Origin: Bacteroidota bacterium
Lineage (GTDB): Bacteria; Bacteroidota; Bacteroidia; AKYH767-A; OLB10
Length of the DNA: 64,000 nt
Reading direction: 5' to 3'
Assembly (NCBI GenBank): GCA_016717325.1
Contig: JADKFV010000016.1
Location: forward strand, 1 to 64,000
The position numbers and the translations under genes are program-made. How positions within the stretch are numbered: the first letter of the stretch is position 1; every line of letters begins with the position of its first letter. The notes beneath the pieces are model-generated. The model did no database searches and was not told the origin of the DNA. It was given only the letters and a program-made list of their open reading frames with translations. Positions 26,110 to 37,089 of this stretch are shown here, piece after piece.

Positions 26110-27940
26110 CTACTTCCTCATCACAGCCACTGTTCCCTGAAACTTCTTGCCGTTTACTTCGAGCACATAAAAATAAGTGCCATCGGGAACATCGTTGCCA
26201 TTTGTATTCTTACCATTCCAGCAATTGTTGGCTGATGATGTTTCAAACATTTTTTCGCCCCAGCGATTGTAAATAAGGACGTTCATGCATTTTGTAAAAT
26301 CGATAAGGCTACTGAGTGTAAAGCAATCATTTTTACCATCGCCATTAGGTGTAATTATATTGGGCACATCATTCAATATATTATTCAATTCGGGTATCAA
26401 CAAAGAATCGATAATAGTGTCGCTGCATCCACCATTGATGGCTATAAGTGTTACAGGATACAATTGCCCTGAAGAATAAATATGAATTGGATTTATATCA
26501 GTAGAAGTACCACCGTCACCAAAATTCCAGGAATATGTAAGGCCGCCAACGGATATGTTTGTAAAGCGCACTTCTATACCTGCACATAGAAGTGAATCTT
26601 TATGTGTAAAATCGGCAGTTATGTTATTGTCCTGTGGAATGGTGATTGTTTGTGTTACCGTACAATTGTTTGCATCGGTAATGGTAACGGTATAAACGCC
26701 ACCTGTAAGATTATTTATATTTTGACCGGTAGTACCATTATTCCACACGAAAGTAAATGGAGCAGTACCACCCGAATCGACAGATACCGATGCGGCACCC
26801 AATGAACCATTGCATGGCGTTGAGGTGGTGTTACTTGTTATAGCCCAAGGTTGCGGACCATTCACAATAAAGGTTTGAATATCGCTGCACGAGCCTTGCT
26901 GACTAACCGTAACAGTATACGTACCGGGGCTAAGTCCATTTATAGCGGACAGGGTAGAACCATTGCTCCAAAGATATGTATAATTGCCAACGGGCGAAAC
27001 CACATTCACAGCAACACTACCATCGCTGCCGGCAGGGCATGTAGTAGCGGTTATAGTATTGTTGTAGGTATAAGCCGAAACTGTAATCGGAAAGTTGGTA
27101 GGAAACGTAGCAGCATTGCCACATATATCGGCAATAGTATTTACGAGTGTTAAGTTATAAGTGCCGGTAAAATTTGCACCCGGATTAAACCAAAAGTAAA
27201 TACACGTGAGTAACCACAAACCGAGTTGCAATTGGGCGATGTTACACTGTCAATCGTCAATGGAGTGCCGTTGGGATCGGTAAGGGTAAAATCAGCCGCA
27301 TCAACCGATGAGCACTGAATGTTTTCGGTAAAAGTGATTTGAAAGAAATTTTGACCACACACAAAATTAGAATCTACACTTTGCACACCGGGCGCAGTGA
27401 TGTCGATAATACTTGCTGTGGAAGCTGTAAAATTGATGGTATATCCGTTGGGAGAAACCGAAAACTGACTCACGTTAATGACATAAGTTTGACCAGCCAA
27501 AACCGGAATAGGCAATTCGTTTTGCGGGCCGGGCAATCCGTTAGGACCTGTAATACCCGGTGTACCGGCAAAATTACAAGCAACCTCAATACTGGGATTA
27601 CTAAAAATATCGGCACAACTATTATTGGTAAGATTGTACACTGCCCAATCGTAATCATCGGCCAATACATTTGGTGTAATAGAAAAAGCAAGACTACCGC
27701 TCGATTGCACGGTGAACGTATACCACACATCGTTTTTTTCACCCTGGCCTAAGCATGATATTGTTTTATTAATTTCGGGGAACAAATTGCCTTGCCCGGA
27801 ATAGGCATTTACCTCAGTATAAATATTCTGGCAAATAGGTATGGCACAAGGGCAATCTTGCACAGTTGGTGACTGACTATAAACAAAGTTAGTGCAAATT
27901 ATTAAGAGTGATAAGTTGACGAAAGCGAATATTTTTTCAT
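26110..27940 (-). CDS. T9SS type B sorting-domain protein with PKD/SprB-like repeats (two frameshifts)
   Basis: A secreted adhesin-like protein of about 610 residues once two single-base gaps are restored. At the 5' end, ATG at 27940 is followed by six A where seven would give a signal peptide (KIFAFVNLSLLIICTNFVYS); near 27187 one base is missing inside TFG[F/L]NPGANFTG. With both restored the length is a multiple of three. Domains in order: Cys-rich DCPCAIPICQN start, a CUB-like region, two SprB-type repeats (GTYTVTVSQQGSC, GGVYTVTITDANNC), a PKD domain (YSWNFGDGGTSTDINP) and a CHU_C-type end (NIITPNGDGKNDCF, YNRWGEKMFE, DGTYFYVLEVNG). Such proteins act at the cell surface. Confidence 0.82.
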
Positions 27941-28033
27941 AAAGCTAGATTAATTTTGGCTAAAGGTAGTTGAAAATTTTATTTGGTAAACAAAGCGCAA
28001 AAACAATTTCTCACGCTATGGTATTTCTATCCT

Positions 28034-28648
28034 TTAATCACTTTTTTTCAAATGCATGGTCAATACCTTCGATGCATATATTATGCAAGAACAACCGATG
28101 GGAATAATTAATTCGTTGAGGCAAAGGGGTAATAATTTTATGAATGGAATTTGGGCAGGAGTACTGTAGATTTTATAAAGAACCTGGCACAGACCAAAAA
28201 TAATTCCTGCTAAAAATCCGGTAAGAATGAAAAGGGGGAATTTTTTTTCTTGTTTAATAAAATACGGAAATAACATTCCAAGCGCGCCATATTCAATAGC
28301 CTTAATTGCAACAGGAATAAATGAAAAATTTCCTGCAATAGCGGTATCTAAACCAAATTTACTCAAAGCTTGTTTGTGAATTATCTGTGCAATGTATAGT
28401 CCCACAGGTACCGATAGCAATGCTGCCAATCCTGTTTTTACCTGATTGCTTGTAAGAGCAGTGGCCAGCGCAATCGCAGTACACACAATATATGTCCATG
28501 TAACCTTACCGGCAAAATCGGCAATAAATTGTTTTAATGGGTTATCGTTATTAAGTATCAACAATAAAATATATTGTGAAATTTCAATAGCAATTCCAAG
28601 GGCAATGGTCAAGTATGCTATTCTTAATAATAACTTTTGCTGAATCAT
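28034..28648 (-). CDS. Hypothetical integral membrane protein
   Basis: A 204-residue protein with about six hydrophobic helices and short polar loops; the last residues are basic (HLKKSD). I do not recognise a family. It stands alone between the T9SS-B gene and the structured element at 28.75 kb, on the same strand as its neighbours. The long, well-formed helices suggest a real gene. Confidence 0.6.
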   Translation of the reverse strand: MIQQKLLLRIAYLTIALGIAIEISQYILLLILNNDNPLKQFIADFAGKVTWTYIVCTAIALATALTSNQVKTGLAALLSVPVGLYIAQIIHKQALSKFGLDTAIAGNFSFIPVAIKAIEYGALGMLFPYFIKQEKKFPLFILTGFLAGIIFGLCQVLYKIYSTPAQIPFIKLLPLCLNELIIPIGCSCIIYASKVLTMHLKKSD

Positions 28649-28748
28649 TTTCTTTCAAGGTTAGAATGTAAAGAAGATTCAAATATAACTACAATCTTTC
28701 AAATACTTAAAAAATCAAACATGGGCTGGAATCTTCTATTATTTAAAA

Positions 28749-28870
28749 CAAATAAGCGGTGGTGCCTTTTGGTTCAGCATCCACCGCTCTTGAATTAAAA
28801 CTACCCCTAGTTTTTATGATTGAAAAAGAATCATTCTGTTTTTGTGTGTAATCATTGCTGATTACAATTA
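28749..28870 (+). ncRNA. Candidate structured RNA element, copy 2
   Basis: The same four-hairpin layout as at 18.5 kb: AGCGGTGG/CCACCGCT (28755-28788), AAACTA-CCCC-TAGTTT (28798-28813), ATGATT/AATCAT (28816-28834), TGTAATCA-TTGC-TGATTACA (28847-28866). The first 80 bases are nearly identical to copy 1, while hairpin 4 has changed on both arms and still pairs. Here it lies between the 3' end of tonB and the 5' end of the membrane-protein gene, both on the minus strand, so it is not simply tied to convergent genes. Confidence 0.45.
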
Positions 28871-28929
28871 CATATACGTTTGCAAAACACTTTTCGTTTG
28901 CGATAAGGCAAAAATTAACACAATATTAA

Positions 28930-29750
28930 TTATCGTGTGCGGAAAGCAACAGGCAAAGTATACATCACACTCACTTCTTTATTGCTTTGTTTTCCGGGCT
29001 TCCAATCGGGCATACTACTCACAGCTTTCATTGCTTCTATTTCAAAAGCATCACTTTCGTGCAACCCTTTTAGTACGCTAATATCTGTTACCTTACCTTT
29101 TTTATTTATTACAAACGAAAGGTAAACCGTGCCATTCACATTCATTTCTAAATATTGGCGAGGATATTTAACATGAGAGCTTAAATATTTTGTAAGTGCC
29201 TCTATACCACCCGGAAATTCAGGCATCTCCTCAGCAACACGCATAGGTACATTTGAAGTAGTATCTACATTAATATTAGTGTTACCACCACCGCCAGTAA
29301 CGGGTAATTTTGTGTCGCCAGTATTTGCACCAATTTTTCCGGTGTTATCATCTTTCAAATCATCGGGCAATTTACCATCATCGGTATCATCAATTACTTT
29401 TTTGTCAGTTACAACTATGGGATTTACCATTTGGTTTGATGGTGCTTTTGGAGCAGCAGGCGCAGTATTTAATTTTGGCTCAGGAGTTGGTGGAGGTGGA
29501 ACAAACAACTCGGTAAGATCTACTAAAGTGGTTTCGAATAGTTCTTTCTGCACAACCTGACTATTGACATTAAATTTTCGTAAACCATAGAGCCTATTAC
29601 AAAACTTGCAGCAAGTACGTATGCTATAATCATTCCGTAAGTGGTTCGTTTGGCAGCATTGATGCGTAATTCATAAGCGCCATAACTTTTGGTTTTGCCT
29701 TCGAATAATTGGTTACACCAGTCTTTCGAATAAATGTTGTTCGTATTCAT
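28930..29750 (-). CDS. Energy transducer TonB (frameshifted)
   Basis: About 273 residues after restoring one base. The N-terminus has a cytoplasmic stretch and a membrane helix (MIIAYVLAASFVIGSMVY); a Pro-rich linker (FVPPPPTPEPK) spans the periplasm; the C-terminal TonB domain includes EFPGGIEALTKYLSSHVKYP, typical of Bacteroidota TonB. One base is missing in the A run near 29572-29574 (plus strand), so the first frame ends early and the rest follows in another frame as FNVNSQVVQKELFETTLVDL. It would energise TonB-dependent receptors such as those at 44.9 and 58.4 kb. Confidence 0.88.
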
Positions 29751-29944
29751 AACGTTTGGTTTTTGTTTGTTATGTAGGTTTGATGTTTTAATAACTTTTT
29801 TTCCATAATCTTATTTGGTGATATTGATTAAGGTTACAATGTAATGACAAACTGGTGTTGAATAATAAATTTTGCGCATAGCAAAAACCATCACTACTTA
29901 TAAATTAAAATATAATTTTGTGACAAAATTTACCTCTGAATAAA

Positions 29945-31818
29945 ATGTTGAAAAACCAGAAACCGATAAAACCACAGGCTAAGAATACAGTGGCAAACGA
30001 TAAAAATGCCAACAAGCCCAAAGGCAAAAAACAGGTTGAAGTAAAAAGCAATAAATGGTTGCACCTTGCTATTGCAGCTGCATTGGCCATTATTACCATC
30101 ATTAGTTTTTCATCGTGCTTCGATAATGAACTTACCAATTGGGACGACCCCGATTATATCTTGGACAATCCTATAATTCGCAATCTGGATGGTGCTACAG
30201 TAAAAGAAATTTTTACAAAACCCTATTTTGGCAACTATCAACCTTTGCACATTTTATCGTACGCCATAGAATTTCATTACTGGAAACTCGACCCAAAAGG
30301 CTATCATGTATTGAGTACAATCCTGTTTGCAATTACTGTAATGTTGGTTTTTTATTTTGCGCTTTCGCTTACATCGGGCAACACCATTATTGCAACAATA
30401 ACTGCGGCATTGTTTGGTCTCAATGCCATGCATGTTGAATCTGTAGCGTGGGCTGCAGAACGCAAGGACACTTTGTATTCTTTATTTTTTGTGGCGGCAT
30501 TAATTTATTACATCAAGTATATAAAAAGCGAATTGAAGTGGCAACATTTATTTTTTGCATTTGTGCTTTTCGTTTTGTCATTGTTATCAAAAGTAATGGC
30601 GGTGTCATTAGTAGGTGTATTAATAATGTTAGATTATTGGTACGATAGAAAATTGAGTGTACGATTAGTAATTGAAAAATCCTTTTTGTTATTCCGTCAG
30701 TTATCATTGGTATTATTCAGGTAAAATCGGTCGACCAGGCAGGCACTATTGCCAAAGGAGGATCATTTAATTTTGTAGATAAGATTAGCATTGCCTGTCA
30801 TAATTTGTTGCAGTATTTTGTAAAACTTATTGCGCCAATAAATTTATCGGCATTCTACCCTTACCCCACTTTAGAAACCGGAAAACTACCATGGGATTTT
30901 TATGCCTCACCGATTGTAGTTATTATTCTTGGTGCTGCAGTTATCTATAGCATGCGTTACACAAAAATATTTTTCTTCGCTGCCGGATTTTTTGTAGCAT
31001 GTATTGCACTGGTATTGCAATATCTTCCTGTTGGTCCTACCATGTTTAGTGAGCGTTACACCCTTGTACCAGCAATAGCTTTTAGTTTTTTGTTGGCTTA
31101 TGGAGTAAATGTTATTATTCAAAAATGGCCTGCAATGAAAATGCCTGCGCTCATTGTGTCTGCGGTTTATTGTGCAGTGCTTGCAGTAGGCACCTACAAT
31201 CGATGCAATGTTTGGCAAACAAGTTTAACACTTTGGGACAATGTTCTCGAACAATTTCCAACTGTAGCAACTGCACTCAACAATCGTGGAAAATATTATG
31301 GACAAGTGCTGGCAAATTATCAGCAAGCCGAAACCGATCTTACAAATTCCATAAAGGCCGATCCAAATTATGAACTGGCATACTCGAACAGGGGTATTGT
31401 TTATAGCATAACAAAAAGATATGATAAAGCCCTTGCCGATTTTGATATGGCTCTACAATTAACACCCGATTATGCCGAGGCAATGCACAACCGTGCAATT
31501 GCATATTCGCAAATTGGCAAAGTGCAGGAGTCTCTCAAAGACTTGAATTATTTGGTTGAAAAACATCCCAATTCTGCCGAAAACTGGCACACACGAGGTG
31601 TTACTTTTTTGCAACTCAACCAGGCACAAAAAGGCTTAGATGATATCAATCGTGCACTATCTATCAATCCCGAACTGGCACAAGCATATGCAAGCCGCGT
31701 TCAGGCAAATTATATGCTTGGCCGCATAGCCGAGGCCAAGCGAGATTTGCAAATGTGTAACCAACTTGGCGTACAAATAAATCCTGACCTGGCCAATAAA
31801 GTAAATGCTGCTAATTGA
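29945..31818 (+). CDS. TMTC-like GT-C membrane protein with C-terminal TPRs (frameshifted)
   Basis: About 624 residues after restoring one A in the run at 30675-30679; the product then reads through EKILFVIPSVIIGIIQVKS. The N-terminal 420 residues are polytopic, with the first periplasmic loop NWDDPDYILDNPI (paired Asp, as in GT-C mannosyltransferases) and HVESVAWAAERKDTLYSLFF, a pattern of the TMTC/PMT-like family. The C-terminus has at least five TPR units (ELAYSNRGIVYSITKRYDKA, YAEAMHNRAIAYSQIGKVQE and others). It may glycosylate exported proteins using a lipid-linked sugar. Substrate unknown. Confidence 0.8.
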
Positions 31819-31973
31819 TAATCAATTTACAAACGGAGTATTTTACCGGATTGGCATGCAATTTATTTGAGCAATAGAAACGAATGTTTCAATTGTACAT
31901 TTTAAAAAAGTTCAGTATAAAAAATGGCTCAAAGAAAAAGTTAACATTAAAAATTAGCTGTAAGAAGAAAACG

Positions 31974-32630
31974 CTAAACCTGTGCAGGTTTTTTCAATAC
32001 AAATTTATCAAGTACATCTATCACTTGTTGCAATCTTTCTTCGGGCGTACCTTTAACAATGGTATATCTAACTTGCTGTTTTTCCATTTCGTTTATATAA
32101 AGTTGAAATAGCTCATCGCGGTTATTAGGATTTTCGCGAAGTGGATCTTTGTCCCACGGCATATCGGGAGTACACACAAAATGATGATCGTAGTATCGGC
32201 TATTTATCACATTTAAAATCCATTCAGCACAAAAGCCATATTTTTGCTCACTCCATATTTTCATTACTGTCATATTGGTATCGCACACAAGTACTTTGCT
32301 TGCCTGAAACAACAATTGATTTTCGAGTTGTATTTGGCCTTTAGCAATTGGCAATAAATCTTTGGGGCCATAAGGGCGATTAAGCTGTGCAATATATTCA
32401 CGTGCATACTCAGGCACTGTTATGGTTTTGTAATGAGCAGCAATCATTTTCGATAAGGTTGTTTTGCCTGTGCTTTCGGGACCTACAATTGCAATTTTCT
32501 TAATCGAAACCTCTCCGCTTTTCTTTTTCTTTTTGCGCGGTGCCTGTGTTAGCGAGAATGAACTTGGACGACTACTTCCTCCTATACGCGGACGAGGTGG
32601 CGCGCCACCACTATGTATTTTGGTGTACAT
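31974..32630 (-). CDS. NadR-like AAA-type ATPase / ribosylnicotinamide kinase domain
   Basis: 218 residues. The P-loop GPESTGKTTLSKMIA begins near residue 50; VPEYAREYI, FVCTPDMPWDKDPLRENP and a C-terminal helical part match the kinase domain of NadR (ribosylnicotinamide phosphorylation in NAD salvage). The adenylyltransferase and DNA-binding domains of full NadR are absent. The first 45 residues are a basic, Gly/Pro/Arg-rich tail of low complexity, odd for the family; no later start is available before the P-loop. Confidence 0.72.
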   Translation of the reverse strand: MYTKIHSGGAPPRPRIGGSSRPSSFSLTQAPRKKKKKSGEVSIKKIAIVGPESTGKTTLSKMIAAHYKTITVPEYAREYIAQLNRPYGPKDLLPIAKGQIQLENQLLFQASKVLVCDTNMTVMKIWSEQKYGFCAEWILNVINSRYYDHHFVCTPDMPWDKDPLRENPNNRDELFQLYINEMEKQQVRYTIVKGTPEERLQQVIDVLDKFVLKKPAQV

Positions 32631-33188
32631 GACTTTGTTAGAATTAGTTGAAAGAAGGCTTTTTAGGCATCAATCTTTCTGTTACAAAAAATGTTCTATT
32701 AATAATAAATATGAAATTCAGCGAGGGCGAATATAGTAACTGTTTGAATGATGCAAGATATTTTTATCAATAATGTAGAAAAAGTTTAATTCAAAAGCTA
32801 GAAGGTTTTAGTTCAATAGGCAATGGACAATTGGCAACAGGCAATAAATAAATGCGCAATGTGCAATAGGCAGTTGTGGAAAGTAAAACGGATAATTCAA
32901 AAGGTTTAAATCAAAAAAAATTCAAAAGGAGTTAAGTCAAAAAAAATTAAAAGTGATTAAGTCAAAATTATACTTTGAGTATTCTCGAAGCGTCTAAAAA
33001 AATAAAATCTTAGACCGCGAACTCAAATACAATGAAACCATTAAACAATATAACAATGAAACCATTGAATGCCGACACTACGGTCGGCATCCCGACCGTA
33101 GTGTCGGGACTCTTGAACTATTCAACTCTTGAACTCTAAGAACTTTCCCAACCATCAAAACTTTCTCAACTTTCAAAACTAATTTGAA
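32631..33188. other. Repeat-rich intergenic region with a palindromic element
   Basis: Contains degenerate GGCAATGGACAATTGG-type words (about 32815-32875), an A-rich AAGTCAAAA series (about 32890-32970) and a palindromic repeat at 33071-33110. In the latter, GCCGACACTACGGTCGGC is followed by ATC and CCGACCGTAGTGTCGG, so the two halves form one long hairpin. About 95 bp around it, 33035-33130, recur inverted at 56.7 kb. No gene seen. Confidence 0.75.
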
Positions 33189-33196
33189 TAGTTTTG
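33189..33196 (+). promoter_or_regulatory. -7 box before smpB
   Basis: TAGTTTTG matches TAnnTTTG. It overlaps a TTG codon at 33194 that is in frame with smpB, which argues for the ATG at 33212 as the true start. Confidence 0.55.
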
Positions 33197-33211
33197 CAAG
33201 GCAATAAAAAA

Positions 33212-33676
33212 ATGAAATCAGAAAAACCAGTTATTGTTGTAAGCAACCGCAAGGCAGAGTTCGAGTACTTTCTTACCGAAAGATATGAAGCAGGTTTAGT
33301 TCTTAGCGGTACCGAAATAAAATCGATACGCAACCATGAGGCCGGCCTCAACGAAGCTTATTGTATGTTTATGAATGGCGAATTATTTGTTCGTGGAATG
33401 CACATTGCACATTACAAAGAAGGGACCTACAACAATCATGATGAAAAACGCGATCGTAAATTGCTGCTCAATAAAAACGAAATAAAGAAGCTTCTATTAA
33501 AGGTTAAGGACAAAGGCACTACTATTATCCCTGTTAAATTATATTTTAACGAACGCTCATTTATCAAATTAGAAATTGCCATTGCACGAGGTAAAAAGAA
33601 AGTTGATAAACGCAACAGTATAAAAGAAAAAGACCAAAAGCGTGAAGCGAAGCGAAGTTTGAAAGGTATGGATTAA
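33212..33676 (+). CDS. smpB: SsrA-binding protein
   Basis: 154 residues from the ATG at 33212. SmpB binds tmRNA and delivers it to stalled ribosomes in trans-translation. Family signatures: the start VVSNRKAEFEYFL, then YEAGLVLSGTEIKSIR, IAHYKEGTYNNHD, DRKLLLNKNEI and the basic C-terminal tail (RGKKKVDKRNSIKEKDQKRE) that enters the decoding centre. Together with the HslR-like protein it forms the rescue functions seen in the window. The tmRNA gene is not here. Confidence 0.95.
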   Translation: MKSEKPVIVVSNRKAEFEYFLTERYEAGLVLSGTEIKSIRNHEAGLNEAYCMFMNGELFVRGMHIAHYKEGTYNNHDEKRDRKLLLNKNEIKKLLLKVKDKGTTIIPVKLYFNERSFIKLEIAIARGKKKVDKRNSIKEKDQKREAKRSLKGMD

Positions 33677-33705
33677 AGTTTTTAGAATAAATTTTTTAAA
33701 AGAAA

Positions 33706-34359
33706 TTACTGCGGCTTAAATTTATAAGACATTCCAAATTGCAAAATGGATTTGGCGATTCCTACTTCGGAATAAATACCGAGTTGATCGTTTACATAAT
33801 ATCGAAAACCTAATGTACCATCGAAGCCTAAAGGAAAAAGTGGATTATTAGGGTAGCCGTAATCATCTGTTTCGGACCAATTATCTTTGTAAGAAACAGC
33901 ACCATAACGGTATCCTAATCCTATACCAATATAGGGAACAAATTTTCCAAAAATATTAGTGAAGTGATAATTGGTTCGCATCAAAACACTGAAAGTATTG
34001 TAAGTATAGCGCCCCTGCACCTGATCGTTAAATTCATTAAATCTGTCAATAAGCCCCTCTTGGCGCAGTTGAAAATATGCCAGGTTGATACCAAACCCAA
34101 AACCATTTTTATATATTCGTTCTCCTTTCAAAAAGTATGGACCAAGCGTGCTTGATGATTGTTTGAATTGCCATTCCACAATGCTATCATATATAGAGTT
34201 TGCGAAGGCGCCCACACCATGCCCAAGAGTAATTATTGTGCGGGGCTTTGTTGAATCCTCTTCTTCTTTCTTGCTCTTCTTTTTATTGCTTTGTGCGCTC
34301 ATTGACGTAGCAACAAGTGTTATCAAAGTTAAGCAAAGTATAAATATTTTGTGTTTCAT
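33706..34359 (-). CDS. Outer-membrane beta-barrel-like protein
   Basis: About 217 residues from the ATG at 34359; a signal peptide (MKHKIFILCLTLITLVATSMSAQ) and a short charged linker (KKKSKKEEEDS) precede alternating hydrophobic strands with aromatic ends (FGFGINLAYF, GIGLGYRYGAV, GTLGFRYYVN, ending FGMSYKFKPQ), as in small OmpA/OmpW-like barrels. I cannot name the family. It lies 75 nt downstream of a second beta-barrel gene on the same strand. Confidence 0.65.
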   Translation of the reverse strand: MKHKIFILCLTLITLVATSMSAQSNKKKSKKEEEDSTKPRTIITLGHGVGAFANSIYDSIVEWQFKQSSSTLGPYFLKGERIYKNGFGFGINLAYFQLRQEGLIDRFNEFNDQVQGRYTYNTFSVLMRTNYHFTNIFGKFVPYIGIGLGYRYGAVSYKDNWSETDDYGYPNNPLFPLGFDGTLGFRYYVNDQLGIYSEVGIAKSILQFGMSYKFKPQ

Positions 34360-34434
34360 TTTATCATTACATAAGTAACCATTAAGACAATTCAATACGA
34401 TTGAAGTTTAAAAATACTCAAAAGATATGGTGCA

Positions 34435-35256
34435 TTAAAAATAAAAGTTTAAATTTATAGCACCACTGCCGGTATCATTATCAAGTTTGAAAGTTGAATT
34501 TTTTGGCAAGGGTGTTGTTTTCTTTTTCACTTCACCACTTCCGTTATCTGTATCCCACCGCTCTTCACGAATTTCGCCTTTGCCCTGCGATTGAAATAAA
34601 AATCCCCAACCATATTCAGCACTTACACTTATACCCGGGGCAAAAAAGTACTGTACACCCAAAAAACCTCTTGCGCCAACACCAATAGTTGAACCTTGCT
34701 TTATAAGTGTAACACGATCGCCAAAGGCAGGATTAACGCTATCGCTCAATGCTTCACCATACTTATAAGATTGCTTTGCCGTACCCAATTTTATAACGCC
34801 TTCGTAACCATAAATTCCCTGAAACCTGCGTTCGCCTTTGTGGTGCTGCACACCCAACCCGAGCGTAACATTACTTTGGCTTTGTTTGTAAGTATTGGTA
34901 GTAGTAAGTTGGTTAGCATTACTACCGCCCAGCAACACAAAAGTATCCACACTTATTGTATTAATTGCCAATCGCAAATTTGTACGATAGGTTACCTTTT
35001 CGCTTTTTACATATAAAGCAGTAAGCGATAACGGATAGTTCTTTGTGAAACCAAAATCGGGTGCTGTATTATCAGTGTGATTAAAAATGTTTCCGGCATA
35101 ATTTAAAAAAGGTGACGCATCAATACTAACACCCCAACTTTTAACAGCCGGTAATACAGGTATTCCGCCTTTGGTAACCGGTGCCTGCGAAAATGCATTG
35201 GAAGTAATGAATAATGTAAGTGCAAAAGCACAAACTAATAATGATTGTTTTTTCAT
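34435..35256 (-). CDS. Outer-membrane beta-barrel-like protein
   Basis: 273 residues with a clear signal peptide (MKKQSLLVCAFALTLFITSNAFS). Repeated amphipathic strands (VTLGLGVQHHKG, FYGYEG-like, FLGVQYFFAPGISVSAEYGW) and an aromatic C-terminus (NLNFYF) suggest an 8-stranded barrel ending in Phe, as usual for Bam-inserted proteins. Function unknown. Co-transcription with the next gene is likely. Confidence 0.65.
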   Translation of the reverse strand: MKKQSLLVCAFALTLFITSNAFSQAPVTKGGIPVLPAVKSWGVSIDASPFLNYAGNIFNHTDNTAPDFGFTKNYPLSLTALYVKSEKVTYRTNLRLAINTISVDTFVLLGGSNANQLTTTNTYKQSQSNVTLGLGVQHHKGERRFQGIYGYEGVIKLGTAKQSYKYGEALSDSVNPAFGDRVTLIKQGSTIGVGARGFLGVQYFFAPGISVSAEYGWGFLFQSQGKGEIREERWDTDNGSGEVKKKTTPLPKNSTFKLDNDTGSGAINLNFYF

Positions 35257-35522
35257 ACAGAATTTGATTTTATGTTTACTATTTTGAGAACGATGATAAT
35301 TTTATTTTGATAAACTACCGAGGTAATTTTATTTTGAGCAATAATGCAGAAGAAATATAGCTGACTATTAAACAACATGGCCAAAGAAATATTGTGTTAA
35401 TAATAAATACAGATTTAAAATTATTCCACAATGATATTAATAATTAATAGAAAAGAGACAGGAGTAAAAGATAGAAAAGAGCAAAAAAAATAACACCTTC
35501 GCCTTCGAATAGGAAAAATAAT

Positions 35523-37000
35523 ATGGAGATAAAGAAAATACTGGTTGCCAATCGCGGTGAAATAGCCCTTCGCATAATGCGTTCGGCAAAAGAGATGGGG
35601 ATAAAAACCGTGGCCGTATACAGCGAAGCCGATAGGGCTGCGCTTCATGTACAATATGCCGATGAAGCTGTATGCATAGGCCCTGCAGCCTCCGCGCAGT
35701 CGTACTTACGTGGCGATAAAATAATTGAAGAAGCCCTTAAACTAGGCGTTGATGCCATACATCCCGGTTACGGATTTTTATCGGAAAACTCGGATTTTTG
35801 CAGGTCAGTGACCAAAGCAGGTATTATTTTTATTGGCCCTCCTCCCGAAGCAATGGACGGAATGGGGTTGAAACTTTCTGCAAAAGCTACGGCAAAAAAA
35901 TGTAACGTTCCACTTGTTCCGGGCACCGATGAAGCAATTACCGATATTCAGCTCGCAAAAAAAATTGCTATCGAAATTGGCTTTCCTGTTTTGATAAAAG
36001 CATCGGCAGGTGGCGGTGGCAAAGGGATGCGAATAGTTAATCATGAAAGTCAGTTTGAAGAAATGTTGCAGATGGCTCAAAGCGAGGCACAATCATCATT
36101 TGGCAACAATGCCGTTTTTATTGAAAAATATGTGGTGGGGCCGCGCCACATCGAAATACAATTGCTGGGCGATAAACATGGAAACATGATGTACTTATTT
36201 GAACGCGAATGCAGCATTCAACGAAGGTATCAAAAGGTAATTGAAGAAGCACCTTCCTCTTGCCTCACACCAGCCATACGCAAGCAAATGGGTGAATGTG
36301 CTGTACGTGTTGCAAAGGAAGTAGGATATTACAATGCCGGCACAGTAGAATTTTTAGTCGATATCAATCTGGATTTTTATTTTCTTGAAATGAACACACG
36401 CCTGCAAGTGGAACATCCTGTTTCGGAAATAATTGTTGGGCTTGATTTAGTAAAAGAACAAATTAAAGTTGCGCAAGGCGAAAAGCTGGCATACACTCAG
36501 GAAGATTTAAAAATAAATGGGCATGCGCTAGAAGTGCGCGTGTATGCCGAAGATCCGGCAAACAATTTTTTGCCGGATATAGGAACTTTACAAACATATC
36601 AAACGCCACAAGGCAATGGTGTGCGTGTGGATGATGCATATATACAAGGCATGGAAATACCCATTTATTACGACCCCATGATTGCCAAGTTGATTACGCA
36701 TGGCGTTGACAGAAATGAGGCGATATCAAAAATGATTCGGGCTATAGATGATTATCGTATTAATGGAATAGAAACAACATTGTCTTTTTGTAAATTTGTT
36801 TTGAAACACGAAGCGTTTGTTTCGGGAAACTTTGATACAGGGTTTATAAAGCAATACTTCAAACCTGAATATTTGAAGGATGAAAAAACGAAGCCGATGA
36901 ATTAGCTGCGGTTATAGCAAACATGGTTTTCGAAAATAATACATCAGCAAATGAAAAAACAGTGCAATTGCAACGCACAAAATGGAAAGCAAACCGCTAA
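35523..37000 (+). CDS. accC: Biotin carboxylase subunit (frameshifted near the C-terminus)
   Basis: About 492 residues. It carboxylates biotin on the carrier protein, the first half-reaction of acetyl- or propionyl-CoA carboxylase. Key parts: KILVANRGEIALRIMRSA (residues 5-22), ATP-grasp loop KASAGGGGKGMRIV, ECSIQRRYQKVIEEAPS and EMNTRLQVEHPVSE. The apparent stop at 36905 is false: one A is missing in the run 36883-36888, and the next frame continues with EADELAAVIANMVFE to a TAA at 36998-37000, the usual end of Bacteroidota members. The length then fits the family. No carrier or carboxyltransferase gene is adjacent. Confidence 0.9.
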
Positions 37001-37089
37001 CCGACTAATGAAATAGTAATGAATGAAATACGTTATGAGAATTATAGTACGCATTTTGAAATAAAGCAACAAACAGAATGACCGCTGAG

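Noticed and set aside
37019..37081. 20-codon frame that overlaps the start of the DUF4294 gene as ATGA
   Set aside because: Too short, no similarity, and the DUF4294 signal peptide better fits the ATG at 37090.
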